Source: Anthonomus grandis grandis (lineage: Eukaryota; Arthropoda; Insecta; Coleoptera; Curculionidae). From it: a DNA stretch of 64,000 nucleotides. The translations under genes and the position numbers were made by a program. This document shows positions 21,146 to 33,299 of the stretch, piece by piece; position 1 is the stretch's first letter; the number at the start of each line of letters is the position of its first letter. Under the pieces are notes generated by a model. The model was not told where the DNA came from, did not search any database, and was given only the letters and a program-made list of their open reading frames with translations. The DNA lies in assembly GCF_022605725.1 (NCBI RefSeq), contig NC_065556.1:4836001-4900000 (forward strand). The letters are read 5' to 3'.

Positions 21146-21815
21146 ATGCATAGAGAAATGAATATTAAAAGAGTGTTCGAAAGGTAGCCTAACCTAATCA
21201 TCAAGTTCTAAAACTTAACCTAAAAAATTTAGTTCGGTTAGACCGCATCGAGGGCCAACTTCTATCATAATTGTCATTAGATTATCGATTTTCTTTCGTT
21301 CCTTCCCACCATCCATCTTCGCATCATCGATCGTCGCCATTGCTTATTCCTTTTTATTTTGGCGTCCATTGGGTGTATTTTTTTGTTTTTTTCTCAACAA
21401 AAAATAGTTAAAAATATAGCTTAAAGTCATTAAAATGTAATTTCATCATATAGAAGCTTTTTTGTTGTTTTATTGTGTGGTTTCAGATCCCTAAGATGAG
21501 GTAAGTGCAATTTTTTTTATCAAATAGTTTTCACTATGTTGTAGGTCATGGCAGTAGAATCACTTATCACGCCTGTGCCACGCCATTTCTATTTGTATTA
21601 CCCCATAAGGGAACATGCAAGTGGCACATGCGTCTACCACGCCAGTCCCACGCCACCCTCATACTCCCGTTCTGTGTGAATTGCGCCTTATAGAGTGATT
21701 TTTGCCATTTCTATATAAGCATTTCGCATCATTGCATCAGAGACGTTGCAAGCAAACAAACCTGCCCATAGTTCCAGGGCATACTATTTCTAGCCTTTCA
21801 ATGTTCTAAGGAGTT
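21146..21815. mobile_element. Insertion in the RTE: end of a TIR repeat plus a second unknown element
   Basis: The RTE reading WAAFGKL stops near 21816 and resumes at 21145. Reversed, the first ~110 bp (21815-21705) match the repeat at 30168 and 55272 (same order of words, TAGAACATTGAAA at the end). Beyond about 21690 the similarity ends and different sequence begins with GGCGCAATTCACACAGAACG, resembling PIF/Harbinger ends. On the minus strand an ATG in good context at 21342 opens a 42-codon ORF (MATIDDAKMDGGKERKK...) that I do not recognise. Confidence 0.5.
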
Positions 21816-23200
21816 TACCAAACGCGGCCCAACCCAGTGATATCCTTCTCAGCAGTTCGGTGGTCTGGTTATCTCTGCCAATTCTTGTTTCGTGTCCGAG
21901 GTAAACGTATCCACGATCTCAATTTCGGTTTTTTTCAGTTTGATTGAAACACTAGGTATGTACAAGTTTGTCATCATTTTGGTCTTGTAATAGTTTATTT
22001 TTAAACCAACCTCCCGTGTAGAGTGTTGTAGTTGTTCCAGCATTTCTTTGGCGTCTTTCAAATCATCGGCTATAAGTACTATGTCATCTGTAAAGCGAAG
22101 GTGGTTTAGTTTTTCATTATCTATGTTCACATCCTTGTCCCCCATTCCAAAGTTTTAAATGCATATTCTAAGACTGCAGTAAATAGTTTTGGAGACATAG
22201 TGTCTCCTTGCCTGATTCCTCTTCTTATTTTTATTTTCTTTGTGATACTATGTAGTTTCACTGTTGTTGTTGTTGCATTTTCATAGATCTGTTGTATGAT
22301 CTTGGAGTATCTGTAATTAATTCTGCAGTCTGTCAATATTCTAAGGATTAAAGTTAATTTTACCGTGTCGAATACTTTTTGGAAATCTACAACAATAAGG
22401 TCAAGGGGTTTATTGTACTCCACCGTTTTTTCTATCAAGATCTTAAGGCACTGTAGATGTTTATTTGTTCAATATCCAGAGCGGAAGCCAGCTTGTTCTC
22501 TCGGCTGGCAGAAATCAAATTTCTTTTCTGAATTTAATGAGTTGTTCCATGACATGGGAATATCCTGGCTCTGTAGGCACAAATAAAAAAAATGTTATTT
22601 AATTTACTAAAACGTTTTCTCCCAGTTTAATGGCATCTATAACAACTTTATCCTCTCCAGGCGCTTTGTTATCCTTCATTTTCTTTAGAGCATGTCATAA
22701 TTTCATCGTCGGTGATATTAGGAATGTCTTTTGAGCATTGGTTTAATACCTTTAGTGTTGTGTGTTCTGCTAGATCTATAGATATTTGATTTGTATATAG
22801 TGCTTCATAGAGCCCTTCTACTATACGTGACATCTCTTCTCTGTCTAATATTAGTTGCCCATTTTTGTCTCTAAGCTTAACGATTTCTGTTTTACCAGTT
22901 GTTAATTTCTTTCTTAACAACTTCATGCTTTTGTTCTGCTCAATTGTCTACACAACTTTCTGGTTCTTGTAGTTTTGCACGTCCCTTGCACGAATGGCTT
23001 TTGACACCTCTCTATTAATATTTCTGATTGTTTGTTCATCAGCATCTATATCACCTAAAATTTTCTTTCGTTGCTTTATTTTTTCTTTTGTATTCATAGT
23101 GATTTTTTCTTCTTTATGTAGCTTTGTATGAAATTAAGCTTGAGCTTCCATTATTGTTGAAATTATTTGACTAATTAGGTTATTTATATCGTTTTAACCG
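21816..23200 (-). pseudogene. RTE-type LINE reverse transcriptase
   Basis: The minus strand reads, in order, LREKLTT-like linker and LRDKNGQLILDREEM (about 22865-22820), LIVVDFQKVFDTV (motif A, about 22400), RRGIRQGDTMSPKLF (motif B, about 22220), HLRFTDDIVLIADD (motif C; FADD is normal) and EVGLKINYYKTKMM. These are RTE/BovB hallmarks. Frameshifts occur near 22440, 22130 and 21890. The endonuclease domain is absent. Confidence 0.85.
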
Positions 23201-23470
23201 ACTGTAGTTGCCATAATAAAAACTTCCTTTACGAGCACACCCGGTACTAAAATCAAATTCACTTATTCAATTATGCAACGCCTACGGGTTCAGTTAGAAA
23301 AACAAACTTGAAAATCCTCATCGCGTGAAAGAAGAGCAATTTCAGCAGTTTCAATGCATGAGCAATTTTGGATCCCATCCTCGTTGCAACTTTGTAATGT
23401 ACTTAAATAAATAAAAAACTGGTTATGAGTTTTCATATTATCGATTTATTAAATCCCAATTAACTGCAAC
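23201..23470. other. No gene; holds second copy of a dispersed repeat
   Basis: Between two LINE pieces. 23385-23455 is the partner of 9381-9450. Nothing else recognised. Confidence 0.45.
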
Positions 23471-24250
23471 GGTATTGTATCTCCATCTCATACGCGGTCT
23501 CCCTATAAATCTCCGCCCTTCCGAATTTTCCTCCCAGACCATTTTGATCGAAGTTTGGTTGTTGTTGTAGATGTCAAGTCAATCTCAATCATCCCGTCTT
23601 AATTACGTTAATAATGTTTGGTTCCCCATTGAGCTCAATCAGTTAGTTGTTCTTAAATAGAACTGCTTTGTTCTTGGATGTTTGCTTTATTTAAAAATCT
23701 TGCGCAGAATGCTCATTTGAAACACTTCAGCTTGCGCTTATTTTCCTTTGTTAATGTTCCTAAGTGTTCGAATCTCACTCCCGTACATAACGCATAACTA
23801 TTTTAATTTTTAATATTCGGGATAGAGTTTTGCTCCTAATAACTTTTTTTAGAGCGTGCATACAGCTACAGCACCTTTTTTTTATTTCGTCTGATATACT
23901 GTTTTCCTCGTTGATTATAGCCCCTAGGGACCTAAAGCTTGTTACCCTCTCCCATTGTAATTGTTGCCCTATCCTATCTCCTCTTATTCTTTTATATAAG
24001 ATACATGTATTTTGTTTTGTCCTCATTAATTTTAAGACCCATTACTTGAATAACTCCTTTACCGGTGTTTTTAACCAACCAACAATGCCGTGGGTGAAAG
24101 CCAGGAGAACCCTTGGAAAAATCAATAATGCTAATATATTCTGGGGAAAAAAGACAAGGATAGGCTCCTTAAAAAAATATACTATTCAATATCAATTCCA
24201 AATCCACCCCTCGAAGGTTAAAATAATTCAACTGAAAGCAAATACATAAA
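23471..24250 (-). pseudogene. Second LINE ORF2 C-terminal fragment
   Basis: The minus strand gives GLKINEDKTKYM (about 24040), SFRSLGAIINEENSISDEI (about 23945-23885) and, farther on, ELNGEPNIINVIKT (about 23630), words from after the RT active site of the common insect endonuclease-RT elements. It is separate from the RTE above because it covers an overlapping part of the protein. Badly decayed. Confidence 0.6.
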
Positions 24251-25607
24251 ATGTACACCTAATATAAAAAGTTTACGTTTTTTTGTATTTGTTTTTTTAG
24301 TTTTATTATAAGCTAAAATAATAGGTGTGTTTTAAGTAACTCTGTATAATTTGATAGAAGTGTGTTAGTAGTATTAATTAAACTGAAAACATAATTATGG
24401 TCAGCGAAAATTATAAATAAATGACATTTTTGTAAAGTAGTAATGTTTATCTTGTTTAAAGTTTTCTTTTTACTGTAGAACTTGGCATTTTTAACCCTAT
24501 TAAATACTCCTTTTTATCCTAGATTTTTAAACTAAAAAGCATTAAATTTTGAAACTTTTGTGTATGCTTAAATTTTATTATTCATTAAATCCATAATAAA
24601 TTTATGCATTTTGAAAGTTATTTAAAATTATTATATATGTGGTTGATATTTAATATAAAATAAAAACAAATTTAAAAAAATAATAACATTATCTGGTATC
24701 ATATTTTAATTCACTTTTGTTTTTAGCCCAAAACGTTAATTATAAATAATGTTTTATGCAAATTCAGTTTTAAGTCATAATAATACAAGTATTATATAGC
24801 GAATTTCAACTCGAACTACTTTAATTAAAATGTTTAACAAAACTCGGTTAACTACTCTTTCATTTTTGGAAATTAGGTAATCGAAATACTTAGAAAATTT
24901 AGAACTAGATAATATAATATTAAATAAAATATTGTATTTTGATGCAAATTTTATGTTAATATACTATGTATAAATATATAGGATAATTTCTGAAAAAGGA
25001 AATTTTTATAATATTTTATCATTCTAAGAAACATTTTATTTTGTATATTATTAGACTTGTTATATTTATAATAATCTTTCTATATGGATTATTTTCATGG
25101 ATAACTATGATAAGCCTATAAAACTTCAGGATCACGACTCTTTGAGAATGAAAAGAAAACAATATTAAGGGAAATTTGTGATAAAAATGTTTCAAAGCAA
25201 AAAATTAGCTGCTTAAGAAAATTCCAATAGTAAGAGTTATTAACCTATAATAAAGAGATCGATTTTCAGCTAGACGATTTATCAAGGTAGCAAACACCTG
25301 CTTACTCCTCCTGCGAAAAAGATAACCCTTAGAACAGGGTTCCAGGTTCACCTTTACGAACATAAACAAAAGAAAAGTAGCTCGTCAAAAAGTGCTCAAT
25401 ATTTGTGAAAGTAGACCCAGAAGAAAAGTGAAAGTGGCAAATATCCCAACCTAGATCAGTAAAAACGTATGTACGTAGTTATAATACATAAAAATAGCCT
25501 GATATATACGTTCAGTAAACAAAAATAGGATAAACAATCAGTAGTAATTTTCTTTAATTCTTTTTTTTATTTATCATACGTATTGTTCGCTCGTCCCGCT
25601 CAAATTC
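24251..25607. other. 1.35 kb AT-rich, no gene
   Basis: No coding sequence or structured repeat recognised on either strand. Confidence 0.5.
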
Positions 25608-26439
25608 TTTTCATTGCTGGAGCTGGTCCAAAGTTTAGTGCAAGGCAACGAAGAAATTAAAAATCAAATAAACAATCAATAAAAAGCTCTTACAAACGAA
25701 ATAAAAAGCCTAAAGCAGGAACTTATTATGACCGTTTCTGAGATCAAAAAGGAGAATATAGCAATTGGTGGCAATACGATTCCTTCTAAGACAAGTTGCA
25801 AAAGTTTAGGTATTTTTTTAGATAAAAAGCTGAGATTCAAAGATCACATTTCATTATTATTAAAGAAAGCCTGGATCGTTAAAAATTGTTTATGAACAAA
25901 GACATTGCTTAAGTAAAAAAATAAAAACCATGAGTCTCTAGTCTTATCTCATTTTAATTTTTGCAGCCCTATCTTTAGCCCATGCTTAGATTATGCTGAT
26001 AAAAACAGAGTACAAAAGGTTCAGAATAGCTGCCTTAGGTTAGTCTTTAAAATTTCTCATCCAAACCTGATTTCACAGAAGCTTACAGAAATTAGGTACC
26101 TAAATATGCAGAACAGGTTTATTCTACAAAAAAAGTGCTTTTTCTATAAAATCCTGAAGGAGAAAATTCCTGAGTATTACTTTTTTTAGTATTACTTTTT
26201 GATAGACTGACATTTCGAACCGACATTCACAATTTAAATTTAAGACATAGAAGCACAATAACTATACCAGGACATAGGAAAGAATTATTTAAATGGTCTT
26301 TTACTTACAATGTGGCTGTGGCTATATATAATGTTGTCGACTATTCGTTTTCCTTTGATTGGTATAGGAAAAGCACGTGGAATATATTGTTTTCAAGTCA
26401 GACTTAGCAAGTATGATCTACATGGTATTAACATTTTAA
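25608..26439 (+). pseudogene. LINE D, internally deleted jockey-like element (left part)
   Basis: The first ~150 bp encode a coiled-coil ORF1 piece (LVQSLVQGNEEIKNQINNQ, LTNEIKSLKQEL). It then passes without a gap into the post-RT end of ORF2: CKSLGIFLDKKLRFKDHIS, HFNFCSPIF, VQKVQNSCLRL and LNMQNRFILQKK. The endonuclease and RT are therefore deleted. The right part resumes at 29720 after PLE-2. Confidence 0.7.
26427..26439. repeat. Left 13-bp target duplication of PLE-2
   Basis: ATTAACATTTTAA here and at 29707-29719, identical. Confidence 0.85.
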
Positions 26440-27155
26440 GGGCACAAGAAGCGAAGTCTTAATTATCCAGAAAATTTCTATTTATTGGCTACCAGTTTCG
26501 TGACTTTCACATGTCACATCACCAGGCCAAGGACTAAAGTAAAAAGAAGACATTACAACTTTAAAATATAATAGAAAATACAACGTTTTTCTGGCGATAC
26601 AAATTATGTTAGGTACTTACAATTATAAAACAAGATTTGTCAACATCATAAAATTAAAACACATAGAAACACAATGGACATTTATATTAGTGTACGTGGA
26701 CAACACAAATATACTAAAAACTTTTAAAAAAATTACGTCCACATTAATATAAACAAATAAAAAAACCCAGGATCAACATTGTACTATACGTGTATGTAGG
26801 TGTATATAATTTTCAATGTTAAAATCATAAAAAAAAACGGACGCCACATTAATTTATTCAAACAAACAATATCATTAACGACATATAGATCGTTTATAAA
26901 TAATTATTAGTCAAATAAAGTTTTAATTAGGTTATTTTCTCCCATGTGAACTTGTATATTTAAGGAATTGTGATGGTCTTTCTTAAGTGATCTTTGAATT
27001 TCTAAATACTCTAAGTTGTTCAAAAGGCGATTATCCAGTAAACAATGAATCATTTTAAAATTACTATTAAAATCTGTACAATGTCTAGTTTCAATTATAT
27101 GTTTAGCAAAAAGAGATTCCGAATTGTGTTGTCTGATACATCTATTATGCTCTGC
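26440..27155. repeat. PLE-2 left inverted arm (partner 28884-29679)
   Basis: Reverse complement of the PLE-2 3' region with high identity, including the hammerhead segment (with CTGATGA changed to CTGGTGA). The PLE coding sequence between 27156 and 27190, read on the minus strand, extends the GIY-YIG domain beyond the arm (THSARLAEHNRC), a part that the sense copy has lost. Confidence 0.85.
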
Positions 27156-27192
27156 GAGTCTGGCAGAATGTGTCCGTTAATACGAGAGACTA

Positions 27193-28944
27193 ATGATAAA
27201 GAAGATGTGCATGAACACCAGGATACATTTTAACAACCAATGTTTAGAAAACCTTACCCCAAAATATATTAACATCAAGATCAACCAACATCGATTTTCA
27301 AACAGAAGCCAACGTTTGCTTAATAATTTAAGAGGTAACCTTATTAAAGAACAGTTAAGAAAAAGTTATATCACTGTTAATAATCTGGACATCCAACTTA
27401 AATGTATTTATAATAGGTTAAGAGTAGGCTTAACTTACCATGAACTTAATACTGCTCTAGGTCATGTCTATAATAAAGTAGATTTCTTGGAGACCAAAAA
27501 ACGGTTTAAGTTACGTAAGAAATTTTGAATTTTAAATTTATCCGATACTGTTTTTACTAAACTAGCAGAAAATATTTTATCAAAAGGTTTAAAGTATAGA
27601 CCTTCCGCTACTAGCCATAAATCATTGGTACAGAATCTAGAAACTCTTACCACCGAAACTGAAACAATTCTTCAAAATCTTGAAAACGATAATATTAATC
27701 TTATCAGATCACAGTGTAAAAATCTATTAAGAACTGAATATAAAAACATTAAAAAACAAAATAAATCACCTTTGCGTGGTAACTTTAATAATAATTTAAT
27801 AAAATCAATTTAAAATAAAATTAAGACTTCTAATTTAACGTTAACCAAAGTAGATAAAGGAAACTGTGTGTTTGTATTGAATAAAGTCGAGTATGATACT
27901 AAGGTTTTTAATTTTATAGAAAACAATAACATCAAGAAACGATCTGCTAAACTTCCAACTTTTATCAAGAATGTCAATGATGCTCTTAAATTTGCGTCTC
28001 AAATAATTAGCCCACAACTTCGTTATTCTCTCTCAGCGAACTATACCACAATCCCCAAACTTTATGGTTTAGTTAAGGTACATAAATCGGATATACCAGC
28101 CCAGATGCCTATCCGACCAGTAGTTTCTTTTACTAACTCTCCAACTTATAAGCTCGCAAAATGGCTGAACAAAAAACTTATGGAAACCATTAATTGTAAT
28201 TTTGTACATACAGTAAAAAATAATGTCAGTCTGGTTGATAAACTAAAGAATGTAGATATCCCCAATAACTCTTTTCTGATTTCTCTAGATGTTACAAATT
28301 TATTCACCAATGTTCCGTTAGTAGAAGCTATTGACTTAATTAAAAATAAATTATTCAGTTCATCCCTAACAAACATTGAAGCTCAACATATGTTAAACCT
28401 TTTAGAAATATGTCTAAAACAAAACTTTTTTAATTTCAATAGAGAAACATATGTGCAAGAAGATGGGCTAGCGATGGGCTCTCCATTGTCTCCTCTTCTT
28501 GCAGACACATTTATGGATAATTTTGAGAAAAACCAAATTTTAAATAATAATCCCTACAGTCATAATATCGCTTACTACTATCGGTATGTCGACGATTGTC
28601 TTTTATTGTGGAATGGAAATCGAAAAGATCTTGATAGTTTTTTGTCAAACATAAACAAGATACACAATAATATTAAATTTACACTAGAAATTCAAGCTAA
28701 TAATAAAATTAATTTGTTAGACCTAACTATAACCAACTTTAACAATAGGCATGATTTTGAGATTTATAGGAAACCGAGCCATACTGGGGTAATAATACAT
28801 AACGAATCTTTTCACCCCACTAGTCATAAAATTGCTGCATTAAACAGTTACGTAAAACAAAACGAAATTTTAAGAGCAGATTTGCAGAGCATAATAGATG
28901 TATCAGATAACACAATTCGGAATCTCTTTTTGCTAAACATATAA
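27193..28944 (+). pseudogene. PLE-2 N-terminal domain and reverse transcriptase
   Basis: One frame throughout, with stops only at 27526 (TGA) and 27811 (TAA). The N-terminal third is the lysine-rich PLE region. The 358-codon open part (27868-28944) has KLYGLVKVHK and MPIRPVVSFTNSP, LISLDVTNLFTNVP (motif A), DGLAMGSPLSPLLADTF (motif B) and YYYRYVDDCLLL (motif C), all catalytic residues present, then INLLDLTI and FEIYRKPSHT. At 28883 the linker jumps straight into the late GIY-YIG region: an internal deletion removed the endonuclease core. Confidence 0.9.
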
Positions 28945-29679
28945 TTGAAACTGCACATTGTACAGATTTTAATAGTAATTTTAAAATAATTCATCGTTTA
29001 CAGGATAATCGCCTTTTGAACAACTTAGAGTACTTAGAAATTCAAAGATCACTTAAGAAAGACCATCACAATTCCTTAAATATAGAAGTTCACATGGAAG
29101 AAAATAACCTAATTAAAACTTTATTTGACTAATAATTATTTATAAACGATTTACAGCCGTAGAGCTATCTATCGCGCGTCTAGGCAATTTATATCTATGA
29201 GATATATAGTACTGTAAGTAACCTATATACACGAATTGATAAATTGTTTGTTTGAATAAATTAATGTGGCGTCCGATTTTTTTTTTTTTTTTTACGATTT
29301 TAACATTGAAAATTATATACACCTACATACACGTATAGTACAGTGTTGATCTTGGGTTTTTTATTTGTTTATATTAATGTGGACACAATTTTTTAAAAAG
29401 TTTTTATTATATTTGTGTTGTCCACGTACACTAATATAAATGTCCATTGTGTTTTAATTTTATGATGTTGGCAAATCTCGTTTTATAATTGTAAGTACCT
29501 AACATAATTTGTATCGCCAGAAAAACGTTGTATTTTCTATTATATTTTAAAGTTGTAATGTCTTCTTTTTACTTTAGTCCTTGGCCTGATGATGTGACAT
29601 GTGGAAGTCACGAAACTGGTAGCCAATAAATAGGAATTTTCTGGATAATTAAGACTTTTTTTGACCCCTTCTTGTGCCC
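28884..29679 (+). pseudogene. PLE-2 3' region: end of GIY-YIG domain and 3' UTR
   Basis: Reading another frame, AEHNRCIR-HNSESLFAKHIIETAHC and LEYLEIQRSLKK are the late GIY-YIG helices (FAKHIIET contains the conserved His and Glu). A TAA replaces the CAA found in the inverted arm, after RCIR. The stop TAA is at about 29130. The UTR runs to 29679 and holds the hammerhead motif. Confidence 0.8.
29581..29626 (+). ncRNA. Type I hammerhead ribozyme motif with minimal stem III (PLE-2)
   Basis: Stem I TTGGC (29581-29585) pairs with GCCAA (29622-29626). Core CTGATGA 29586-29592, one extra T, stem II GTGAC/GTCAC (29594-29598, 29607-29611), then GAA, a 2-bp stem III (AC/GT with loop TG, 29615-29620) and A29621 as the cleavage nucleotide (GUA triplet). 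Hammerheads with very short stem III are known from Penelope-like elements. All core bases are present; the single T between core and stem II departs from the textbook motif, but the two decayed copies at 33023-33061 and 53977-54017 share it. Confidence 0.75.
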
Positions 29680-29719
29680 TAAAGAACTTGGACACGATTC
29701 TCCTTAATTAACATTTTAA

Positions 29720-30168
29720 GTTTATTATAAGTATAATATAAGTTAATAATTTTATTATAAGTATTAAGTACAATTTTTATTATTATAATTTTTTTTTGGT
29801 AATATTTAATATGTTTTATTTTATTTCATTTTGAGAAATGGTCGCGAATGAAACTATTTTAATTATTTCTGTTTTTATCTTTGTTTTGTTCTGTTCTCGA
29901 GCTATATAAATTTATTTTGTTTTTGTCTTTAAGTAACAACGTTTTAAACCTATATATGTATATGTTTTATTTTGGCGTGCTACTTATAATAGTTATTTTA
30001 TTTTGTCTCGATTTTTTTTCTAGTTTAATAGGATATTGGGGAAGAATTGGCACTTAGTTGCCTACCAATACTCCTTTATTTACCAGATATTGTTTTAGGA
30101 TTATTGTGATATATATGTTTTTTATTCTATGCTGGTAAATAAAAACTGTTTATTATTATCATTATTAT
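29720..30168 (+). mobile_element. LINE D 3' UTR
   Basis: Begins after the right duplication copy (29707-29719) and ends in an ATT-rich microsatellite at 30147-30170, as many jockey-like LINEs do. No coding sequence. Confidence 0.55.
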
Positions 30169-31195
30169 TAACATTGAGAGGCTAGAATTAGCGTTGCCGT
30201 AGAACTATGGCCAGTTTGTTTGCTTACAACATCTTTGATGCAATGATGCGAAATGCTTATGAAGAAATGGCGAAAAAAACACACTTGATAAAATCATAAA
30301 AATTTGTTCTCTATTTTTACAGGCACAAAACAGTACTACTTTTCCTTTTTAATAAAATATGATAATATACTCTATGAAGAAGTCGATATTCAAAGTTAAA
30401 CGAATGGAGATAACGTCTCTATATTAGAGAAAATGGCAACAACATCGCTAAGCCGCTTGACCGCATTGTTGATTTTACCTACAGAAGGAATTTTTACCAG
30501 TGAGGTCATCAAAAAATATTTACATGATCAATATTTACTAAGAATAGAGTATGCTTGAAATTATGAACAATATTACCGTTTCTGAACTCTTTATACATTT
30601 TTTAATGTACTTCATTAGAGTAAAGGTACGCATCTAATAAAAAGCATTTTTGTGGAAATTAAATATTCTATAATTATTATAGATACAGATTTCTTAATAA
30701 GTTTTTATTATTCTACGTTTATGATGATAGTATTAAGATGCTATGACAGTATCAGTATCTACTTGAGAAAAAAACAGCCTGAATCACCTTTTTTCTTTTT
30801 CAACTAAAAAATAAAGAAAAAACACAGAAATTTACAAATGCCGCCAATGTTGCCAATCCAATTTTTTTCCAAGCGGTTTTACAAAATAAGAATGTAAATA
30901 ATTTTCTTTTGCTTTAAAGATATTAATTTTGCGCTTAGAATAAGAAATATCTATTTCTACTTTTCATTTTTAATCCAAAATCTAGCACCAATAAGTTAAA
31001 TTACCATTATTATATGAGTTGATATATATCTAAATATTTCCTCTTTTGAAAATGTGTGTAAAATTGACAACAGAGAATCGATGAATATGTTTGTAAAGAA
31101 AACACCCCCCTTGCCCTATTGAAACTGTGTACATATTGAACTCAAACAATGTTGTTGTTTCTTTATTCTACTCTTTCGATATTCTAAGAGATAAC
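30168..31195 (+). mobile_element. Copy of a TIR repeat, with ~650-bp internal insertion
   Basis: 30168-30440 and 31095-31195 match 55272-55530 and 55540-55612 in order (for example GCCGTAGAACTAT, GTTTGTTTGCTT, CAGTACTACT-like and CTCAAACAATGTTGTTGTTT). The intervening 30441-31094 has no counterpart and no recognised coding sequence. The family's ends are inverted (see the copy at 55272). Confidence 0.6.
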
Positions 31196-32950
31196 TCTAT
31201 CACCTCATGACTGCTCTCTAAAAAAAGCCTGCAATATCTAGTAGTAACTAAAATTCTACCTCCGTATACTTCCAATCAGATTGTTCACTATATATCGCGA
31301 TGTAAAATTTTAAACAATTACTATTATCCAAAGCTTTTCTATGCTAAAAAACAAGGACAGTTTTTGATTTTAAAAGCCTAGTCTGGAACAACAATTACCT
31401 AAAGCAGCTAAGAGACAATAACTCTGTGGCCACCGGGGCTTACACTGATAAGCAATACAATTTTATTATCTTAACCACACCTTAAATCTATTATTACTGG
31501 AATTAAGTACGTCTACCTCAGTTTATTTACCCTTCAGGCCTACAACTGTGCTGAGCCGAAGCTGTCAAGCACAAAGATGAAAAGTGTCAAGATTGTTTCT
31601 AATAAGGAGGCCATAGCTACTTGTATGTTCGAAGTGTCAATTATTTATCAAAAAACATGTTAGGAAAGATAATAAGCGAGATATGGAATCGATCACTTCA
31701 CTTTTACTTTAACTAATAACCTAATGTCGTGAGACTCAGAAACTAAGGTCACCCTTTAAACTAGAAGCCCTTAAGCTATATTTAGCCTATCCTCATAACT
31801 AACCCTCTAGCGTGTATTTTAAAGTGACTAAGAAAGTATCAAATTAGCGTTATCATTAGCTGATTTCTTATAAATTTATAGGCCATGAAAGTAAAATGCA
31901 GTAATCATCGATAATACATATTATAACGAAATCCAGGAACATACTCCTACACTTACTCCAGAAATACTCTTTAAAGAGTATTGTGTTGAGTGTTGTTTCA
32001 TCGTTTCTAAGGTAAACAATAAAACTAATTAAACTGAGTATATAAATTCTAAGAAATATAAAATACAGGGATTTACATTAATATAACCTAAATTGGGACC
32101 CAAATGGGGCAACAAGATGAACTACTTGAAAACTCGACACTATAGGTAAAAGTAATAAACTAAATGTAAGTAGAAGAAGAGAGAATTTATTTAGAACTCT
32201 AAATAAATTCAACTAATCAACTTGAACCACAAAATACGAGCAAAACTGTACAAAAACTATGAGAATTAACGTATTTGCATTTTCATAACAATGTATAACC
32301 AATCTATGGTTTTCAGTTTATAGGAAATATGATTCCGCCTACAAAACACTAAAAATTAATATTAAATAAGAGGGACTGGGATAATGTCTACTTACAATTA
32401 ATTTTTGGAAGTAACTAAGTTTTTAAATTATTTAAAATAGGATTTAATACCTCTGTATTATGTAATTGTAGATTATCAAACGGTAACGTACATTTATTTT
32501 GTCAAAACTTACTAAACTTCTTTCAACACCCTGTTTATGAAAAGCAATTCAATTTTGTGCCACGAATTTAACATTTTTCAGCACATCTGCTACTAAAATA
32601 TCTGATTAAACTATATTTGGTTTTTTTAGTTTTTAAATGAAAACCTTACCAATTAGAATAACTAAAACTAGTAGTAGTTACTATAGACTATCTTGTTTCA
32701 TCATTTCATTCACATTTATTTGACTGCTCTATCTTTAATTTAGGTTGTTTTGTAGCCAATTTTTCTATAATATTTAAAAGCAGACATGCTCCTCCACGAA
32801 ATTAGGTCGCATTTTTGCGATTAAAATTTGCTACAGTTTCATGATACAGTCGTTCTGAAAGGCTCTCTGGAGCTGTCGATACTACATTTATAATTTATTT
32901 ATTTAAACCTTGTTTGATGTGACTCCTTTCCGCTTGAAGCTATCAATAAT
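31196..32950. other. 1.75 kb AT-rich, no gene
   Basis: No coding sequence, RNA gene or structured repeat recognised. Confidence 0.5.
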
Positions 32951-33022
32951 AAATACCATATGACCAAAGGAAGAGAAAGTATACTCAAAGTAAAAGTCTC
33001 ACAAATCAAGCGTCTATTTAAA

Positions 33023-33061
33023 AGGTTACGCGTTTCGCGGCATTAGGGCATCATCATACCT
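33023..33061 (-). ncRNA. Degenerate hammerhead motif of PLE-3
   Basis: The minus strand reads AGGT, A-TGATGA (first core base C changed to A), T, a weak 2-bp stem II, GAA, stem III AC/GT with loop GC, A as cleavage base at 33027, and ACCT closing a 4-bp stem I. Its position near the 3' end of PLE-3 matches that of the intact-looking motif in PLE-2. Probably not active. Confidence 0.5.
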
Positions 33062-33299
33062 AAATAAAATTATCAAAATTAAATATTAAGGAACAAAGCG
33101 CTAATTAACAGAAAAGACCTACCTCATCTAAATACAAAAACTGCACACTTACTCTCACCAACATAAATAAAAATATAAAATATAATATGTCTACAACATC
33201 GTGTACTGTTACTGACTAAAATATGAACTTTAAAACGCCAAATATCACCGAAATCCAGTACATTTGGAGATTATTGAAAATAAGATTAGGTTAGAAATT

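Larger units (their letters stand above)
26440..29706 (+). mobile_element. PLE-2, Penelope-like retroelement with long inverted arms
   Basis: Bounded by a perfect 13-bp duplication. Structure: an inverted arm (26440-27155) that is the reverse complement of the 3' region, a plus-strand ORF for the N-terminal domain and RT (27193-28883), then the 3' region (28884-29679) and a 27-bp tail (29680-29706). The right arm has ~70 bp (about 29150-29240) lacking on the left. The 3' region contains the end of the GIY-YIG domain and a hammerhead motif. PLEs are known to carry inverted or tandem terminal repeats. It interrupts LINE D. Confidence 0.9.
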
